Below, in pieces: positions 15,315 through 25,235 of a DNA stretch of 64,000 nt (its first letter is position 1; every line of letters begins with the position of its first letter). The stretch is from Paenibacillus sp. FSL H8-0048 (lineage in GTDB: Bacteria; Bacillota; Bacilli; Paenibacillales; Paenibacillaceae): NCBI RefSeq assembly GCF_038002825.1, contig NZ_JBBODF010000001.1:4402001-4466000 (forward strand), given 5' to 3'. The notes beneath the pieces were generated by a model, which saw nothing but the letters and a program-made list of their open reading frames with translations, did no database searches and had not been told where the DNA came from. The translations under genes and the position numbers were made by a program.

Positions 15315-17289
15315 TAAGATTTTCAAACAGACTTGGTAATAACCCCTTGGTGTCCCCACTACCTAAAATCTTCAAACGGCAATCTGAAACTTGTTTAAAA
15401 GTAAGTAAATCGATATGTGCAGCTTTTCTACGGTATTCTTTATTTATTTTTCTTAACGTAACTCCTAACTCATCCCCCCAAAAATTCAGGTCTTGACAGT
15501 AATGATTTATTCCTAAAAGATAACTGTAAATACCACCATTAGTTTTATCCGTTTCTATAAAGAAATTTGCTAACTCTCCGAACATTAATGTTCTCTTATT
15601 TCTTATATATTCATAAGATTTAGTATCTGTCATATTTGAAGCACTTAAGTAGCTATTAAACATAGGAGATTCTTTAAACGGACTGATAATTTCATGATTA
15701 AAAAAGTATTCAACCGCCCTACAGTATTCTAGTACGACTGGACCCCAATCAATGTCAGGATCTTCCCCACACTTCACATGTAAATCTTGATATAAAAGTT
15801 CAGCCATACCTAATAATGTTTGGCATTCTTTTGAAAAATAAGTCCAAGTAGAGGGAAATACATAATTCATTAAGATGTTTTTGCATTTTTTTAATTCTTG
15901 AGGCTTTTCAATTACAAGTTGTTCAGCAATTCTGTGAGCTTCATCACTTCTCTTAATCAAAGAATTTTCACTGTTATCCAAAGCCTGTCCTTTTTTCACT
16001 CCCACCAGAGAATTGTCTTCAATTAAGTTCCACAAATCAGAAGCAAATTTTTCAAATCCTATGCTTGAACTGTTAGGAGATACTGTATGAAGTGACAGGC
16101 TGGCTTTATCTTTTGTAACGAGCTTATCATTTAAATACTGATTATCGTTTCTAAGAAACAAATGACCGATAGGTTGATGATTTAATGACCCTCGAAAGTT
16201 TTCGAAGTACCCTAACATTTTGTACTTCTCTGTATTTGCATCTTTACGTTGAAAATACTTAATATTCTTAACATCACAAATAACAGTAAAGTTCGAGGAT
16301 CCCTGCACCTTTATTACAATATCTGGTATGCCCCTTAAGTTTGCTCCATCTTCGTATCGCCACAGACTTTGAACAAGACTTGAGTTTTGATAGTAAATAT
16401 CAATCTCACAAACATCAGTAATGATTTTTGTTACGGAATGTAGACCTCTTTGATCCAGAGGGGAAATGACCCTTTTTGTTTTGTATTTTTTCATACTAAT
16501 ATCATGAATAGAGTCACTAATCATAGACATAACCCATATTTCAAAAAGCTTATCCCATACTTTAGAACTAGACCCAAAAAGAAGAATCAAAGATTCAATA
16601 CCTTCATTCTCTATGGAAGTCCAGTTAAGCGATTGAAACCACTGAATTATATATGATATCTTTCTAAAATCCTTTGTTTTACCTTGTTTATTTCTCGTTT
16701 GAGTTATGCTGATGAGATCATTTATATTCATTTTCATAAATTTACTTTTCACTATTATCTTCATAACTGGATGATGAAGCATATTGGCACATTCTTGAAG
16801 GTACTTTTTTTGAAGAAAAAATTCCCCAGAGTCATTAGGCAATGGCAATTTTTTTAAAATACTATAAAACCAATAAATAACCTTGTACAAAAATGCATTT
16901 TCAGGTGTTTCGTAATTCTCAGACGAGATAAGACAAGGATAACTCTTGACGGTTACATTATTCCATTTATTTGACACATATTCTGGAACAATCAGACTCC
17001 CTTGAATTTTTCCAACAAATTCTTCTCTTATAGGTTCATAGGTGGAGGAAAAAATAGAGTCAAGTGTTCCAATAATCGTCTTAAAAGATACCCATTTTGC
17101 CAAGAAAAATCTTGTTCTAATATATTCAAAAGAATCAATATTAGAACTGTTCGATTCCCCCAAAAATAATTGGGACTTATGGATTAAAGGCTCTGTGTCC
17201 TTTCCAAAATAAGTGCTAATTAAGGTTAGAGACTCTTCAATAATCCTATATCTCTGCTCATTCGTGAAATCCCCATATTCTTTGGACAT
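15310..17289 (-). CDS. Probable restriction nuclease with PD-(D/E)XK core (McrC/LlaJI-like role)
   Basis: 659 residues. A nuclease core is visible near residues 320-342: GIPDIVIK, then a strand ending VICDVKN, followed by YFQRKDANTEKYKML, which is the PD...D-x-K arrangement of restriction enzymes including McrC-type and DUF2357-type proteins. The N-terminal 300 residues and the C-terminal helical part are unrecognised. It overlaps the McrB-like gene by 32 bases, so the two are co-translated. Known McrBC, LlaJI and BsuMI systems pair such a nuclease with an AAA motor; the same partnership is inferred here. Its stop lies within the palindrome shared with the methyltransferase gene. Confidence 0.7.
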   Translation of the reverse strand: MSKEYGDFTNEQRYRIIEESLTLISTYFGKDTEPLIHKSQLFLGESNSSNIDSFEYIRTRFFLAKWVSFKTIIGTLDSIFSSTYEPIREEFVGKIQGSLIVPEYVSNKWNNVTVKSYPCLISSENYETPENAFLYKVIYWFYSILKKLPLPNDSGEFFLQKKYLQECANMLHHPVMKIIVKSKFMKMNINDLISITQTRNKQGKTKDFRKISYIIQWFQSLNWTSIENEGIESLILLFGSSSKVWDKLFEIWVMSMISDSIHDISMKKYKTKRVISPLDQRGLHSVTKIITDVCEIDIYYQNSSLVQSLWRYEDGANLRGIPDIVIKVQGSSNFTVICDVKNIKYFQRKDANTEKYKMLGYFENFRGSLNHQPIGHLFLRNDNQYLNDKLVTKDKASLSLHTVSPNSSSIGFEKFASDLWNLIEDNSLVGVKKGQALDNSENSLIKRSDEAHRIAEQLVIEKPQELKKCKNILMNYVFPSTWTYFSKECQTLLGMAELLYQDLHVKCGEDPDIDWGPVVLEYCRAVEYFFNHEIISPFKESPMFNSYLSASNMTDTKSYEYIRNKRTLMFGELANFFIETDKTNGGIYSYLLGINHYCQDLNFWGDELGVTLRKINKEYRRKAAHIDLLTFKQVSDCRLKILGSGDTKGLLPSLFENLK

Positions 17290-18421
17290 CTTCTTTTATT
17301 CCTTTCAGTTCTCTAGGAATAGCATTAATAAATGCCAACTGAGCATCTTCAGAGATTATTGTTGAGTCTAGCTGAGCTAAGAGTTTTGTGGAAATTGCCC
17401 ATACTATTGCTGATAATATTTCCGTTTCATCATCAAGTAATAATTTCAATAGAAAGGCTTTTTTTATATCAATTATCTGTGCAGTTCCAACTGATAGTAT
17501 GGCAGGACAATCATCCCCATCACCGAACCGCAGCAAATGAATTATAGAGTCTATTTTATCAAGAGCAGTACTTACTTCAACTTCAGTAGATTTTGTATCA
17601 ATTATTTGTCGGTTAAAACTCGTTAAGGAAGAAATCTCTTTAACAGCAGTATTCAAAGTAATCAATTTTTCCCTTGCTAGAGTTTCTTCCGTTTTAGGGA
17701 TATCAATAGTTACGAAATGAAACCTTCTTGCAAATGCTTGAGAAAATGAATTCACATATGATTTATCTACAGAATTCATAGTTCCTATAATTCTAAATTT
17801 TTTGGGAACATAGAGCTTTTGATTTCCTTTGTATTGATGTGATAGAACAATCGATTGATTGCTAGCGCTACCTAAAACAGTAAAGAATTCACCAAAGGCT
17901 CTATCAATTTTACAGCGATTTATTTCATCAATTAGCAGCCACTCTGCTTGCGGCTCTAGTTGATTTTCTTCATGACTTGATATTTGCTGACAACACTCTA
18001 TTATTGTTTTTGTAATATGACCATTTTCCGGAACTATTTGTTCCTTACCATCTACTATCTCTAGTGTTTTCCTTCCTACTAAATCGTATACCGTCCATTC
18101 TATGTTAGCAGTACTCTCAACCAATCTAACATTAAACAATTCCTCACTAATTACCTTGGCTAGTGTTGTCTTCCCAGTTCCAGGTGGACCTTCTAATATA
18201 ATATTCCCCATTATTAGCCCATAGTAAATAGAATATATACTTTCAGTAGCAACAGCAAAATTTTCGGATATCTCCTCTACCCTTTTTTTTAAATCATCCT
18301 TTGAGAGTAAAGATAAACGGTCATTCTGAACGGTTAACGACATACTGTAATCATTTTCAATATCAGTAGTTGAACAAAACCCTTCTTTCTCTAGTTGGTC
18401 AAGAAAAACCTGCTCTGGCAT
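17258..18421 (-). CDS. McrB-like AAA+ NTPase
   Basis: 387 residues. Walker A GPPGTGKT at 78-85, Walker B WLLIDEINR at 161-169, the McrB-type loop GTMNSVDKS at 213-221 and the arginine-finger text ARRF at 231-234 place it in the McrB/MoxR group of AAA+ proteins. There is no N-terminal DNA-binding domain of the McrB kind, only about 70 residues, so recognition of the target probably lies in another subunit. As in McrBC it should power translocation or cleavage by the nuclease encoded downstream. It starts just after the 91-residue gene. Confidence 0.8.
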   Translation of the reverse strand: MPEQVFLDQLEKEGFCSTTDIENDYSMSLTVQNDRLSLLSKDDLKKRVEEISENFAVATESIYSIYYGLIMGNIILEGPPGTGKTTLAKVISEELFNVRLVESTANIEWTVYDLVGRKTLEIVDGKEQIVPENGHITKTIIECCQQISSHEENQLEPQAEWLLIDEINRCKIDRAFGEFFTVLGSASNQSIVLSHQYKGNQKLYVPKKFRIIGTMNSVDKSYVNSFSQAFARRFHFVTIDIPKTEETLAREKLITLNTAVKEISSLTSFNRQIIDTKSTEVEVSTALDKIDSIIHLLRFGDGDDCPAILSVGTAQIIDIKKAFLLKLLLDDETEILSAIVWAISTKLLAQLDSTIISEDAQLAFINAIPRELKGIKEDVQRIWGFHE

Positions 18422-18433
18422 ATATATTGCCCC

Positions 18434-18709
18434 CTAAATTAATATTTCTTCGATGGGTCTTCTCAAAATACGAAACTGTTCTAGGCGTATTGCCCCCCCA
18501 CTCTGGATTGCTTTAAAAATAATCTTTCCTTGGTTTTTGAAAATAAAAAGTTCGTTGATGTGGTCTTCATTTAAGGCAAGCTCTTCTTTATTATCATAAA
18601 TATATACTGGCTTTAGACGATGAGAAGAAATTTCTTTCTCGTTTGCTTTTATTAATTCATTTGCCTTAATAAACTCGCTTGTAAGATCAACGTTATATTC
18701 CAATGCCAA
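18434..18709 (-). CDS. Small unknown subunit of the McrB-like operon
   Basis: 91 residues, no family I recognise (MALEYNVDLTSEFIKANELI at the start, RLEQFRILRRPIEEI at the end). It lies between the 359-residue gene (6 bases) and the McrB-like gene (12 bases), so it is translated as part of the operon. Its place suggests an accessory or recognition subunit. Confidence 0.6.
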   Translation of the reverse strand: MALEYNVDLTSEFIKANELIKANEKEISSHRLKPVYIYDNKEELALNEDHINELFIFKNQGKIIFKAIQSGGAIRLEQFRILRRPIEEILI

Positions 18710-18715
18710 AACCTC

Positions 18716-19795
18716 CTAATAACTTATCTTACTTTGAGAACTTCTAAATTCTTCTACTATTTTTATAGCTACTGTACCATCTTGAAGGAAAGAGGGGTAG
18801 TTGCTAATTTTATATATAACATTCTCCTTCAGATCTGAGATCGGATTGCTCCATATTACTAAATCATCAATTTTAAATTGTGCTCCAAAAATAGAATACA
18901 GAAAGAGTGTTCCAGTATTTGAATCATAGCGGGAATCTGGTGGAAGGTTTCTGATTAAAACAGGCTGCTTGTCAGATTGTAAATAATTATTAAGATTAGC
19001 GGGTAACTTAGTGTATGCGTGGGCCCATTTCCATCTGTCATTCCATGTTATCGGTATAAACTCTGGAGGATCTAACAAAATTTTTTCAATTATATTTTTT
19101 CGATTTGCAGCTAACACTAAAATCCCTTTTCTTTGACCATTTATCCAAACTTGTTTACAGCTTTTAACGACTCCTGTAGAGTCAAACAAGTTAAAAAAAG
19201 CGTCTGGATTTTTTCCTGGAGGTAACGATAAATTAGGATCTTCCCTATACGTTATTATTGTCTTTGCAAATTCAACCATGTCACTATGATCGGTCTTTTG
19301 ATATAGTAAACCTATTTCAGCTTCAGAAATATATGCTTGTCGAGGATCTATTTTTTCTAACTGCTTTATTGTTTGTATTGTTAAAAGTAAAGGAAGAACT
19401 TTATTATTTATTCTTTCAATAAATTTCGGATTTTCTAGAGTGGAATTCAAAACTTGAAATCTAATAATGTTTATTAACATAAAAGTTTCGAGATTTATTT
19501 TTCCAGATAATAATAAAAGTGCTGGATCTGTATAACGATACTCTACATTTGAAGTTCCCACCATTGCAGGGTTCACCTCTGTTTTTCCAAAGCGATATTT
19601 ATCAACTTCTACTTTGTATGCAACTCCAAGATGGAAAATTGGTGTTGCATAAGTATTCTTTGCCGATTCTAATGTTACTTTAAATAACTTCGCTATTGCC
19701 TTAAAAACTTCATCTGAATATCTATAACTAATAGCCTTAATAAATTTATTCGCACTTTCTGCATATGTCGTTCTTGATCGGTCAAATATCCACAT
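18716..19795 (-). CDS. Unknown first gene of the McrB-like operon
   Basis: 359 residues. The middle (AYISEAEIGLL, then AKTIITYRED) vaguely resembles the helical region of AlwI-type restriction proteins, but I see no nuclease motif that I would stand by. The C-terminus has FGAQFKIDDLVIWSNP. GGAG lies about 8 bases before the ATG. As first gene of an operon with a small subunit, a McrB-like motor and a nuclease, it could be the DNA-recognition subunit (as YdiR may be in BsuMI), but that is inference. Confidence 0.6.
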   Translation of the reverse strand: MWIFDRSRTTYAESANKFIKAISYRYSDEVFKAIAKLFKVTLESAKNTYATPIFHLGVAYKVEVDKYRFGKTEVNPAMVGTSNVEYRYTDPALLLLSGKINLETFMLINIIRFQVLNSTLENPKFIERINNKVLPLLLTIQTIKQLEKIDPRQAYISEAEIGLLYQKTDHSDMVEFAKTIITYREDPNLSLPPGKNPDAFFNLFDSTGVVKSCKQVWINGQRKGILVLAANRKNIIEKILLDPPEFIPITWNDRWKWAHAYTKLPANLNNYLQSDKQPVLIRNLPPDSRYDSNTGTLFLYSIFGAQFKIDDLVIWSNPISDLKENVIYKISNYPSFLQDGTVAIKIVEEFRSSQSKISY

Positions 19796-20516
19796 GTTTT
19801 AATCTCCGATCTTAAATCACATTAAGATAATAATATTTTTCCTGAAAGATAAATGCTTTAAAAATTATGTTAATTCTCAGCCGTAAGTTCAATGATCAGA
19901 GGGTAGCTTTGCCCTTGAGCGTCCAAAAGCCTGAAATTGCTGCCCTTTTTGCCTCTGCAGTGTTTTGTTTAACGCCAGAGGAGATGCTCAAGTGTGTTGT
20001 TTCATACGGAAGCAACGAAACCTGAGAATACACGGTTATCCAAGATGTATAGTAGTCCAACAAATCTAGCCTGAGCGCACTCGATCATCTTTGCCAAATC
20101 GTTCACCCTGTCGATCTTTGTTAGGGTGAGAGGATATCACTTCTCGCCCCCATTAAACTTAGTAACTTTTTGACACAGATAAAGTTTACCATGATTTAGG
20201 ACATAATTGTAGTTTTGAAAACAATCCTAAGCAGATCAAGCTACTTAAGAATCTTACTCACTAAATATGATAAGCCTTTTACAGAAATCTTCATCGCATT
20301 TTCAACCGGCATTTCTCCAGTTGATACATATAATTTTCTCCAATACATCATTTCGAAATCCTCCTTCAAAGCAAAAGTACCATCAATAGCGAAAAAAGTT
20401 CTAGCGCTGTTTTTCTGAGTAAGTGGCCATTTATTAATATAAGCCTTTTTCTGTAGAGCCTCAATCCATAAATAAATATCATATATTTGAAAGTATAATT
20501 TCAGGAGGAGATTGGT
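19796..20516. other. 720-bp stretch with degraded coding sequence on the minus strand
   Basis: Between about 19880 and 20160 the minus strand reads LTLTKIDRVNDLAKMIEC, ARFVGLLYILDNRVFSGFV and later CRGKKGSNFRLLDAQGQS followed by YPLIIELTAEN with a stop, but with stops and frame changes in between. It seems to be a broken gene, which I could not name. From 20160 to 20516 I see only AT-rich DNA and the likely promoter for the next gene. Confidence 0.45.
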
Positions 20517-20999
20517 ATGAATGATGATGTTTACACAAGCGAATCACTGAGACAAGGGATGTTGGAGTTTTTAAAGGAGACGTTGGATTACGACGGCTCC
20601 ATTCACCTGCTGGCCGTTGCCATCCGGAGGATGACAGACAAAAACGTTACCGAAGAAACAATCTGGAGATTGAGAGTAGCACTGACCTACTGGGAGGGGA
20701 ATTCAATCAATCCATACTGGGATGGGACCGAACTTGATATTATTCAAGAAGGAGAAGAACTTCGTCTGCTTGATGAGCAGGCTCTGGCTGATGAACCGCC
20801 CCTGATTGAGGGGAGTCCGAATGAGTTAGCTTTAGAATGGGTTTCAGCTTTAGCCACTCCTTTGTGGGTCTCAGAAGAAGCCAAAAAGGCAGCACTTGAA
20901 GAATTAGAGATACACAAAGCTATGGAGGCTGAGCGGCCAAAGAGTACAGAGGATCCTTTTGAAATTATTTCAAGGAGCCAAATGAGGAATAATGATTAG
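20517..20999 (+). CDS. Unknown acidic protein
   Basis: 160 residues, acidic, with no recognised family. AGGAGGAG lies 7 bases before the ATG at 20517. The text ESLRQGMLEFLKETLDYDGSI opens it; the C-terminus is Glu/Lys-rich. It is followed at 32 bases by the 342-residue gene, probably in one operon. GC content here rises again compared with the preceding island. Confidence 0.6.
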   Translation: MNDDVYTSESLRQGMLEFLKETLDYDGSIHLLAVAIRRMTDKNVTEETIWRLRVALTYWEGNSINPYWDGTELDIIQEGEELRLLDEQALADEPPLIEGSPNELALEWVSALATPLWVSEEAKKAALEELEIHKAMEAERPKSTEDPFEIISRSQMRNND

Positions 21000-21031
21000 C
21001 CAAACCACCGCATATTTGGAAGGAGCAACAT

Positions 21032-22060
21032 ATGAACACGCTAAACGAAAAAGAAAAACGGGCCTTATTAGCCCTCATTCAAGATCGTATCGACGGACAT
21101 CTGACGCGTTTTCCCTACGCTAGGTACCCTGCAGAACCAATGTTGGATTGGTATCCTATTTTCTGTGATCCGTCCACTGTGCCGCTGCCCCTTCTCAAAA
21201 AGGCTCTGGGATGGCATTTCGGATGCTGGCAACGCCAGAGCCTACCTTCTTCCGTGTCGCGTACAATCTCTGCAATTCTTAAAATTTGGGAGGAGTTCTT
21301 GCCAATAGCTTCGGCAGAGTCACAGGAGATATTTCGCTTCTGGCAGGATCATCTTCCAGATTGGAACACTGGCTTTTCTGCAGTAGCATTTTTACTGCAC
21401 CTTCAACGTCCGGAAGATTTCGAACTTGTAGACCGCCACCGAATGGAAGCTATGCGGGAGCTACTTCAGGAAATAAGTCATTCCGAACAAGCGGGAAGTA
21501 CGGGGCTTGAATACACCAATCTAGAGGATTACAAAATCTTTTTTCGATCTATCCTCCCCAAACTGCCTTATAAAGACTATTCACGAATCAAGCTTGATCG
21601 TTTCTTGAAGGCCTACGGCAACAGGCATGCCTACAAGTTGGTGTCGCCGGACTTCAGGACCACAGAACCCACCATTCGCACTTTTACATGGGATGGACTT
21701 ACTTCTGAGCGCTTCAGGACGGAACAGATCATCGGGCGCGCCAACTGCGATGTACTGTTCGCCTGCTTCCTTCTTTCGTTGGAGGTAATGAGTAATTCCG
21801 CGACAGAGTTCACTGTGGGCCAGGTTGTTGGTATGCTGCCTGTGGGAACCGCCGGAATCTGCAACGAGGCCAGCTTCAATTACGCACTTATAAGCCTCTT
21901 TAGCCAGCAACGGCAAAGAGACTTTTGGGTGTTTGACAAGCCTGAGATCAGCCGCGCCTTTACTGAACAGGCCAACCAGTCCACAAGAGACATGCGTTTC
22001 TACCTACTTCATGAGGGAGAGAAGCTACAAATTAATCAGAGGTATATATCACAACCCTAA
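21032..22060 (+). CDS. Unknown protein, second gene of the pair
   Basis: 342 residues, soluble, rich in Trp and aromatic residues (GWHFGCWQRQSLP, IFRFWQDHLPDW). No family is known to me. GGAAGGAG lies before the ATG at 21032. Its coupling with the preceding gene suggests a shared job. Its stop is a few bases from the end of the convergent XRE regulator. Confidence 0.6.
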   Translation: MNTLNEKEKRALLALIQDRIDGHLTRFPYARYPAEPMLDWYPIFCDPSTVPLPLLKKALGWHFGCWQRQSLPSSVSRTISAILKIWEEFLPIASAESQEIFRFWQDHLPDWNTGFSAVAFLLHLQRPEDFELVDRHRMEAMRELLQEISHSEQAGSTGLEYTNLEDYKIFFRSILPKLPYKDYSRIKLDRFLKAYGNRHAYKLVSPDFRTTEPTIRTFTWDGLTSERFRTEQIIGRANCDVLFACFLLSLEVMSNSATEFTVGQVVGMLPVGTAGICNEASFNYALISLFSQQRQRDFWVFDKPEISRAFTEQANQSTRDMRFYLLHEGEKLQINQRYISQP

Positions 22061-22067
22061 CTTTAAC

Positions 22068-22424
22068 TCATTCCTTACGATCATCCTCAAATAGTGCTTT
22101 AATTACTCTCAAAACCCTTTTTTGCTCCTCTTCATTACGCCCTCGTAATTGATCAACAATCTCTTCCATTGTAAATTCTTCTTGTCTGACACTATCAAGA
22201 GGTTGGACATAACGAAAAAACGCTTCTAATGAAATGCCAAGAGCACCTGTGACTCTTTCGAGCACTTCAATAGAACAAACCTTCTCTGATCTTTCTATTT
22301 TCCCCATGTAACTTTCATGTACTTGAGCCAAATGTGCAAGTTCTTCTTGGCTCATTTTGCGTTGTTTGCGGAAATGTCGAATTCCTTGTCCGACCTTTTT
22401 CATGATTTCGCTCAAGATCATCAC
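22068..22424 (-). CDS. XRE-family transcriptional regulator
   Basis: About 118 residues. The Cro/C1 helix-turn-helix is clear: GIRHFRKQRKMSQEELAHLA, then VHESYMGKIERSEK, and LERVTGALGISLEAFF. The C-terminal part is acidic and helical. The start is uncertain: GTG at 22424, ATG at 22421 and ATG at 22403 (MKKVGQGIRH) are all possible; none has a strong binding site. It lies back to back with the lipoprotein gene across 150 bases and may regulate it or the element's own genes. Confidence 0.75.
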   Translation of the reverse strand: MMILSEIMKKVGQGIRHFRKQRKMSQEELAHLAQVHESYMGKIERSEKVCSIEVLERVTGALGISLEAFFRYVQPLDSVRQEEFTMEEIVDQLRGRNEEEQKRVLRVIKALFEDDRKE

Positions 22425-22576
22425 CCTATGCCAACCTTATTTCAGTAAAGAAAAGGCACCAAGGGACGATAGGGTATTTTATTTAAAAATATACCCCAAA
22501 AGAACTACTGATGTTATAATGTGATTGATCTTGTTTGGACTAATTTTCCATACCATTTTTAAGGAGACATCTAATT

Positions 22577-23584
22577 ATGAAGCTATTACCTTTAACTCTA
22601 TTGATATCCCTGCTTCTCTTGTCTGGCTGTGGACAGAAAGAAAGCCCTGCTTCCATCCCAGCAGCAACGAATTCTCCGAATCAGGCCAACACACCACTAG
22701 CAACATCCAACATCCCGCCTTCGCCTGATACCACAACTTCTACAACACAATCGGCAAACACTGGACATTACTGGAAAGATGGGTATAAGGGTCTTGCCAT
22801 TAGCATTAACAGGGCCGAGATTACCAAGGACGTCTTTGATCATGAATACTTGGTGTTTGACATTACGCTGCAAAACGGAACTGACCAGCCTTTGGACGTT
22901 TCGGGACGAGCATTTAACCTGCTTACGGTTAATAAGGAGCTTCTAGAGTACGATCCGACAGCTGAAACCGTAGAGACCGCTGACAATCAGACAGCTTCTG
23001 TCCTTTCAGGCGGTCAGCGAACACTCCGCGTTGGCTTCGTCGTCCAACCCCAGGAAGTGAGCGAACTCATTTTCAATGTGGGACAAAACGCCGTATACCG
23101 GATTACATCATTTGAAGGCGGATTGTCAGCCTCTCAGAACGTAACCGTTGTTCCCCCAGCGGCTGAACCTAAACCTGTGGAGAACACTCCAGCCATCGAA
23201 GGCGGCAACGGCAAGTCTGACGACTTCATCTTTGAGGACAACTACCTGGGATACCTAAACTCCCAAATTGAAGCTGTTAACACCGGAGATTTTTCCTTGG
23301 TGGAGATTCATTTGCTGTACGACAGTGAACTCTACATCCAGCAGCAAAAACTTGTTCAAACACTCAGCGAGAAGGGCACCCGTGAAAAACTGGCAGAATA
23401 CGAGATACAATCAACATCCTACGATGAGGAGACTGGCACGCTCACGATGAAGGTCCGCGAGCAGATCAAGGTCATTTCAGCGGATGGTACTGAGAAAACG
23501 ACTGACAACGTATGGACTTACACCGCCCTCCAGGTCGATCAAGGAGTTTTTCAATTCAGTTCAATAGTCAAGGCTGAGCAATAG
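22577..23584 (+). CDS. Lipoprotein with DUF4352-like and TcaA/NTF2-like domains
   Basis: 335 residues. A lipoprotein signal with lipobox LLSGC ends at about residue 17, followed by a Pro/Ser/Thr-rich linker. Residues from about 65 to 185 look like the DUF4352 immunoglobulin-like fold (LVFDITLQNGTDQPLDV, LSGGQRTLRVGFVVQP). Residues from about 220 form a TcaA/NTF2-like C-terminal domain (YLNSQIEAVNTGDFS). It should be anchored on the outer face of the membrane. AAGGAG precedes the ATG. The stalk-domain gene follows after 60 bases. Confidence 0.75.
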   Translation: MKLLPLTLLISLLLLSGCGQKESPASIPAATNSPNQANTPLATSNIPPSPDTTTSTTQSANTGHYWKDGYKGLAISINRAEITKDVFDHEYLVFDITLQNGTDQPLDVSGRAFNLLTVNKELLEYDPTAETVETADNQTASVLSGGQRTLRVGFVVQPQEVSELIFNVGQNAVYRITSFEGGLSASQNVTVVPPAAEPKPVENTPAIEGGNGKSDDFIFEDNYLGYLNSQIEAVNTGDFSLVEIHLLYDSELYIQQQKLVQTLSEKGTREKLAEYEIQSTSYDEETGTLTMKVREQIKVISADGTEKTTDNVWTYTALQVDQGVFQFSSIVKAEQ

Positions 23585-23644
23585 TTCGAGTTTCACTCGG
23601 CTATTGTTCAAAGCATATCAAATACCAAAGGAGCATATCATTTC

Positions 23645-24946
23645 ATGAAAAAACTCAAACCATTGTTTATTGCCTCCATCGCCGCTCTAACTCTTCTAAG
23701 TGGCACAGTCTCCGCAGCTTCGGTCAAGCTCAACGTCAACGGAACGGTAGTCACAAGCCAGTCCTTCATCCGTCAAGGCACCACATTCTTCGGCCTGCGG
23801 GAGCTGCTCAACGCCCTGGGTGTCGGCCAAATCAAGTGGGATGCCAAGACGCAGACCGTCACAGCAATCAAGGGAGATACCACGGTGAGTGTGACTGTCG
23901 GCAAAAAGCAAGTTTACAAGAACGGGAAGCTGTTTAAAGAGTTGGAGGTGCCCGCTCAGTCCATTCAAAATAAGGTGTATCTTCCAGCCCGGGCGGTGGC
24001 CGAAGCTTTCGGGTACAGTGTGAGCTTCAAAAATAACACGGTGGTCCTTGCAAACGGAACTGCCACTGTTGCTTCCACATCAACGGACGGGATTGCCACG
24101 TTGTCACTGGCCCTTAATCAATATGCTGGAGGAATTAAGCTCAGTACCGGTGCCAAACAGACGATCTCTAATAACCAGGCAGCTTTCTTCGGTTCGGCCA
24201 CTGATCCTTTGTCGCTTGATAAGGTAGCTAAGGCTGTTTCCGTGAACGACATTGCCCGCGATTGGGCCAAGTACGGCTCCACGATTGTCAACTTCACTTT
24301 TCTAAAGATCGACAGTATTCAGCAAATCAGCCTGAGCAACGGCAAGGCCGTAACCGGAGTCATTGCCCACGCTGGCGGCAAGTATCGGGAGACCACGGAG
24401 AGTTGGGAGGACAGCGTGTACTTTCAGATCTTCTACCCTGGAACGGCTGCGCTCAAGGCTGGGGATAATATCACCGTGAACGGGATTCCGGTGGGTAGTG
24501 GAAGCGTAGACACGGTGGATACCTTAGGTCGTAAGCAGACTGAATCCATGACTTTCCTGATCGCGGGAAATCTGCTCAGTTCGTCTCAGGAGTATGACAT
24601 CCGCTCGACTCGTTCTCAGGGTGGCACGGTGGTTATTCCCGAACTGCAAGCAGAAATGCAGAAGAAGATGGACAGCCTGCAACTAACCCTCAGTCCCGAT
24701 GGACTGAAAATCTTTGATCCTTATTTGACCGGCATGGAGATCAAGAGCGTGCAGATTCAGGATTACACGTTTACACCGAATTCTAAAACCATCATTTCTA
24801 ATAATGGATACGAGGGATTACTAATTCCACTTTCTTCATTTACGAATAATGAGGGAGAGTCATTTGTGGAAATCCCAGGTTCTTACTTTATCAGAATAGT
24901 TACCGATAAAGGAGAGACGGCCAAGTTAATAGATTTATACTCCTAA
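23645..24946 (+). CDS. Exported stalk-domain protein (copper amine oxidase N-terminal-like)
   Basis: 433 residues with a signal peptide (MKKLKPLFIASIAALTLLSG) and cleavage near AASV. Residues about 27-135 are the stalk domain common in Paenibacillus exported proteins: VKLNVNGTVV, FFGLRELLNALG, VYLPARAVAEAFGYSV. The rest (140-433) is unrecognised and seems to contain beta-rich modules. AAAGGAGC lies before the ATG at 23645. With the preceding lipoprotein it forms a two-gene set for the cell surface; a terminator follows. Confidence 0.75.
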   Translation: MKKLKPLFIASIAALTLLSGTVSAASVKLNVNGTVVTSQSFIRQGTTFFGLRELLNALGVGQIKWDAKTQTVTAIKGDTTVSVTVGKKQVYKNGKLFKELEVPAQSIQNKVYLPARAVAEAFGYSVSFKNNTVVLANGTATVASTSTDGIATLSLALNQYAGGIKLSTGAKQTISNNQAAFFGSATDPLSLDKVAKAVSVNDIARDWAKYGSTIVNFTFLKIDSIQQISLSNGKAVTGVIAHAGGKYRETTESWEDSVYFQIFYPGTAALKAGDNITVNGIPVGSGSVDTVDTLGRKQTESMTFLIAGNLLSSSQEYDIRSTRSQGGTVVIPELQAEMQKKMDSLQLTLSPDGLKIFDPYLTGMEIKSVQIQDYTFTPNSKTIISNNGYEGLLIPLSSFTNNEGESFVEIPGSYFIRIVTDKGETAKLIDLYS

Positions 24947-24976
24947 CTGTAAGACCATGGAATATTTGATTAAATT

Positions 24977-25018
24977 CGAAGTGGTGCCTTCCTAAAGAAT
25001 GCGCTGCTTCGTTTTTTT
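24977..25018 (+). terminator. Rho-independent terminator
   Basis: CGAAGTGGTGC (24977-24987) pairs, with G-U pairs, to GCGCTGCTTCG (25001-25011), followed by seven T. Confidence 0.75.
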
Positions 25019-25235
25019 AGTTACGGGCTGACTTTATTGGTTTAGATATGTTAACCTTCACACTTCCTAAAGTTGTGGTTGCCTCTGTGTGTTTCCCTAG
25101 ATGTAACCAACAATTAAACACAGATTGTTTTTTTATTCTATCCCTTTGGTTGCGCCTTCCTTCATCGACATTTCCATTCAAGAAATGGTAGTATGCACTT
25201 TGTTACAACTATACGAAGGCGAGGAGTTATCAAAA

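Noticed and set aside
20215..20418. 67-codon plus-strand ORF in the 720-base gap
   Set aside because: No binding site and no recognisable content; sits next to decayed coding sequence.
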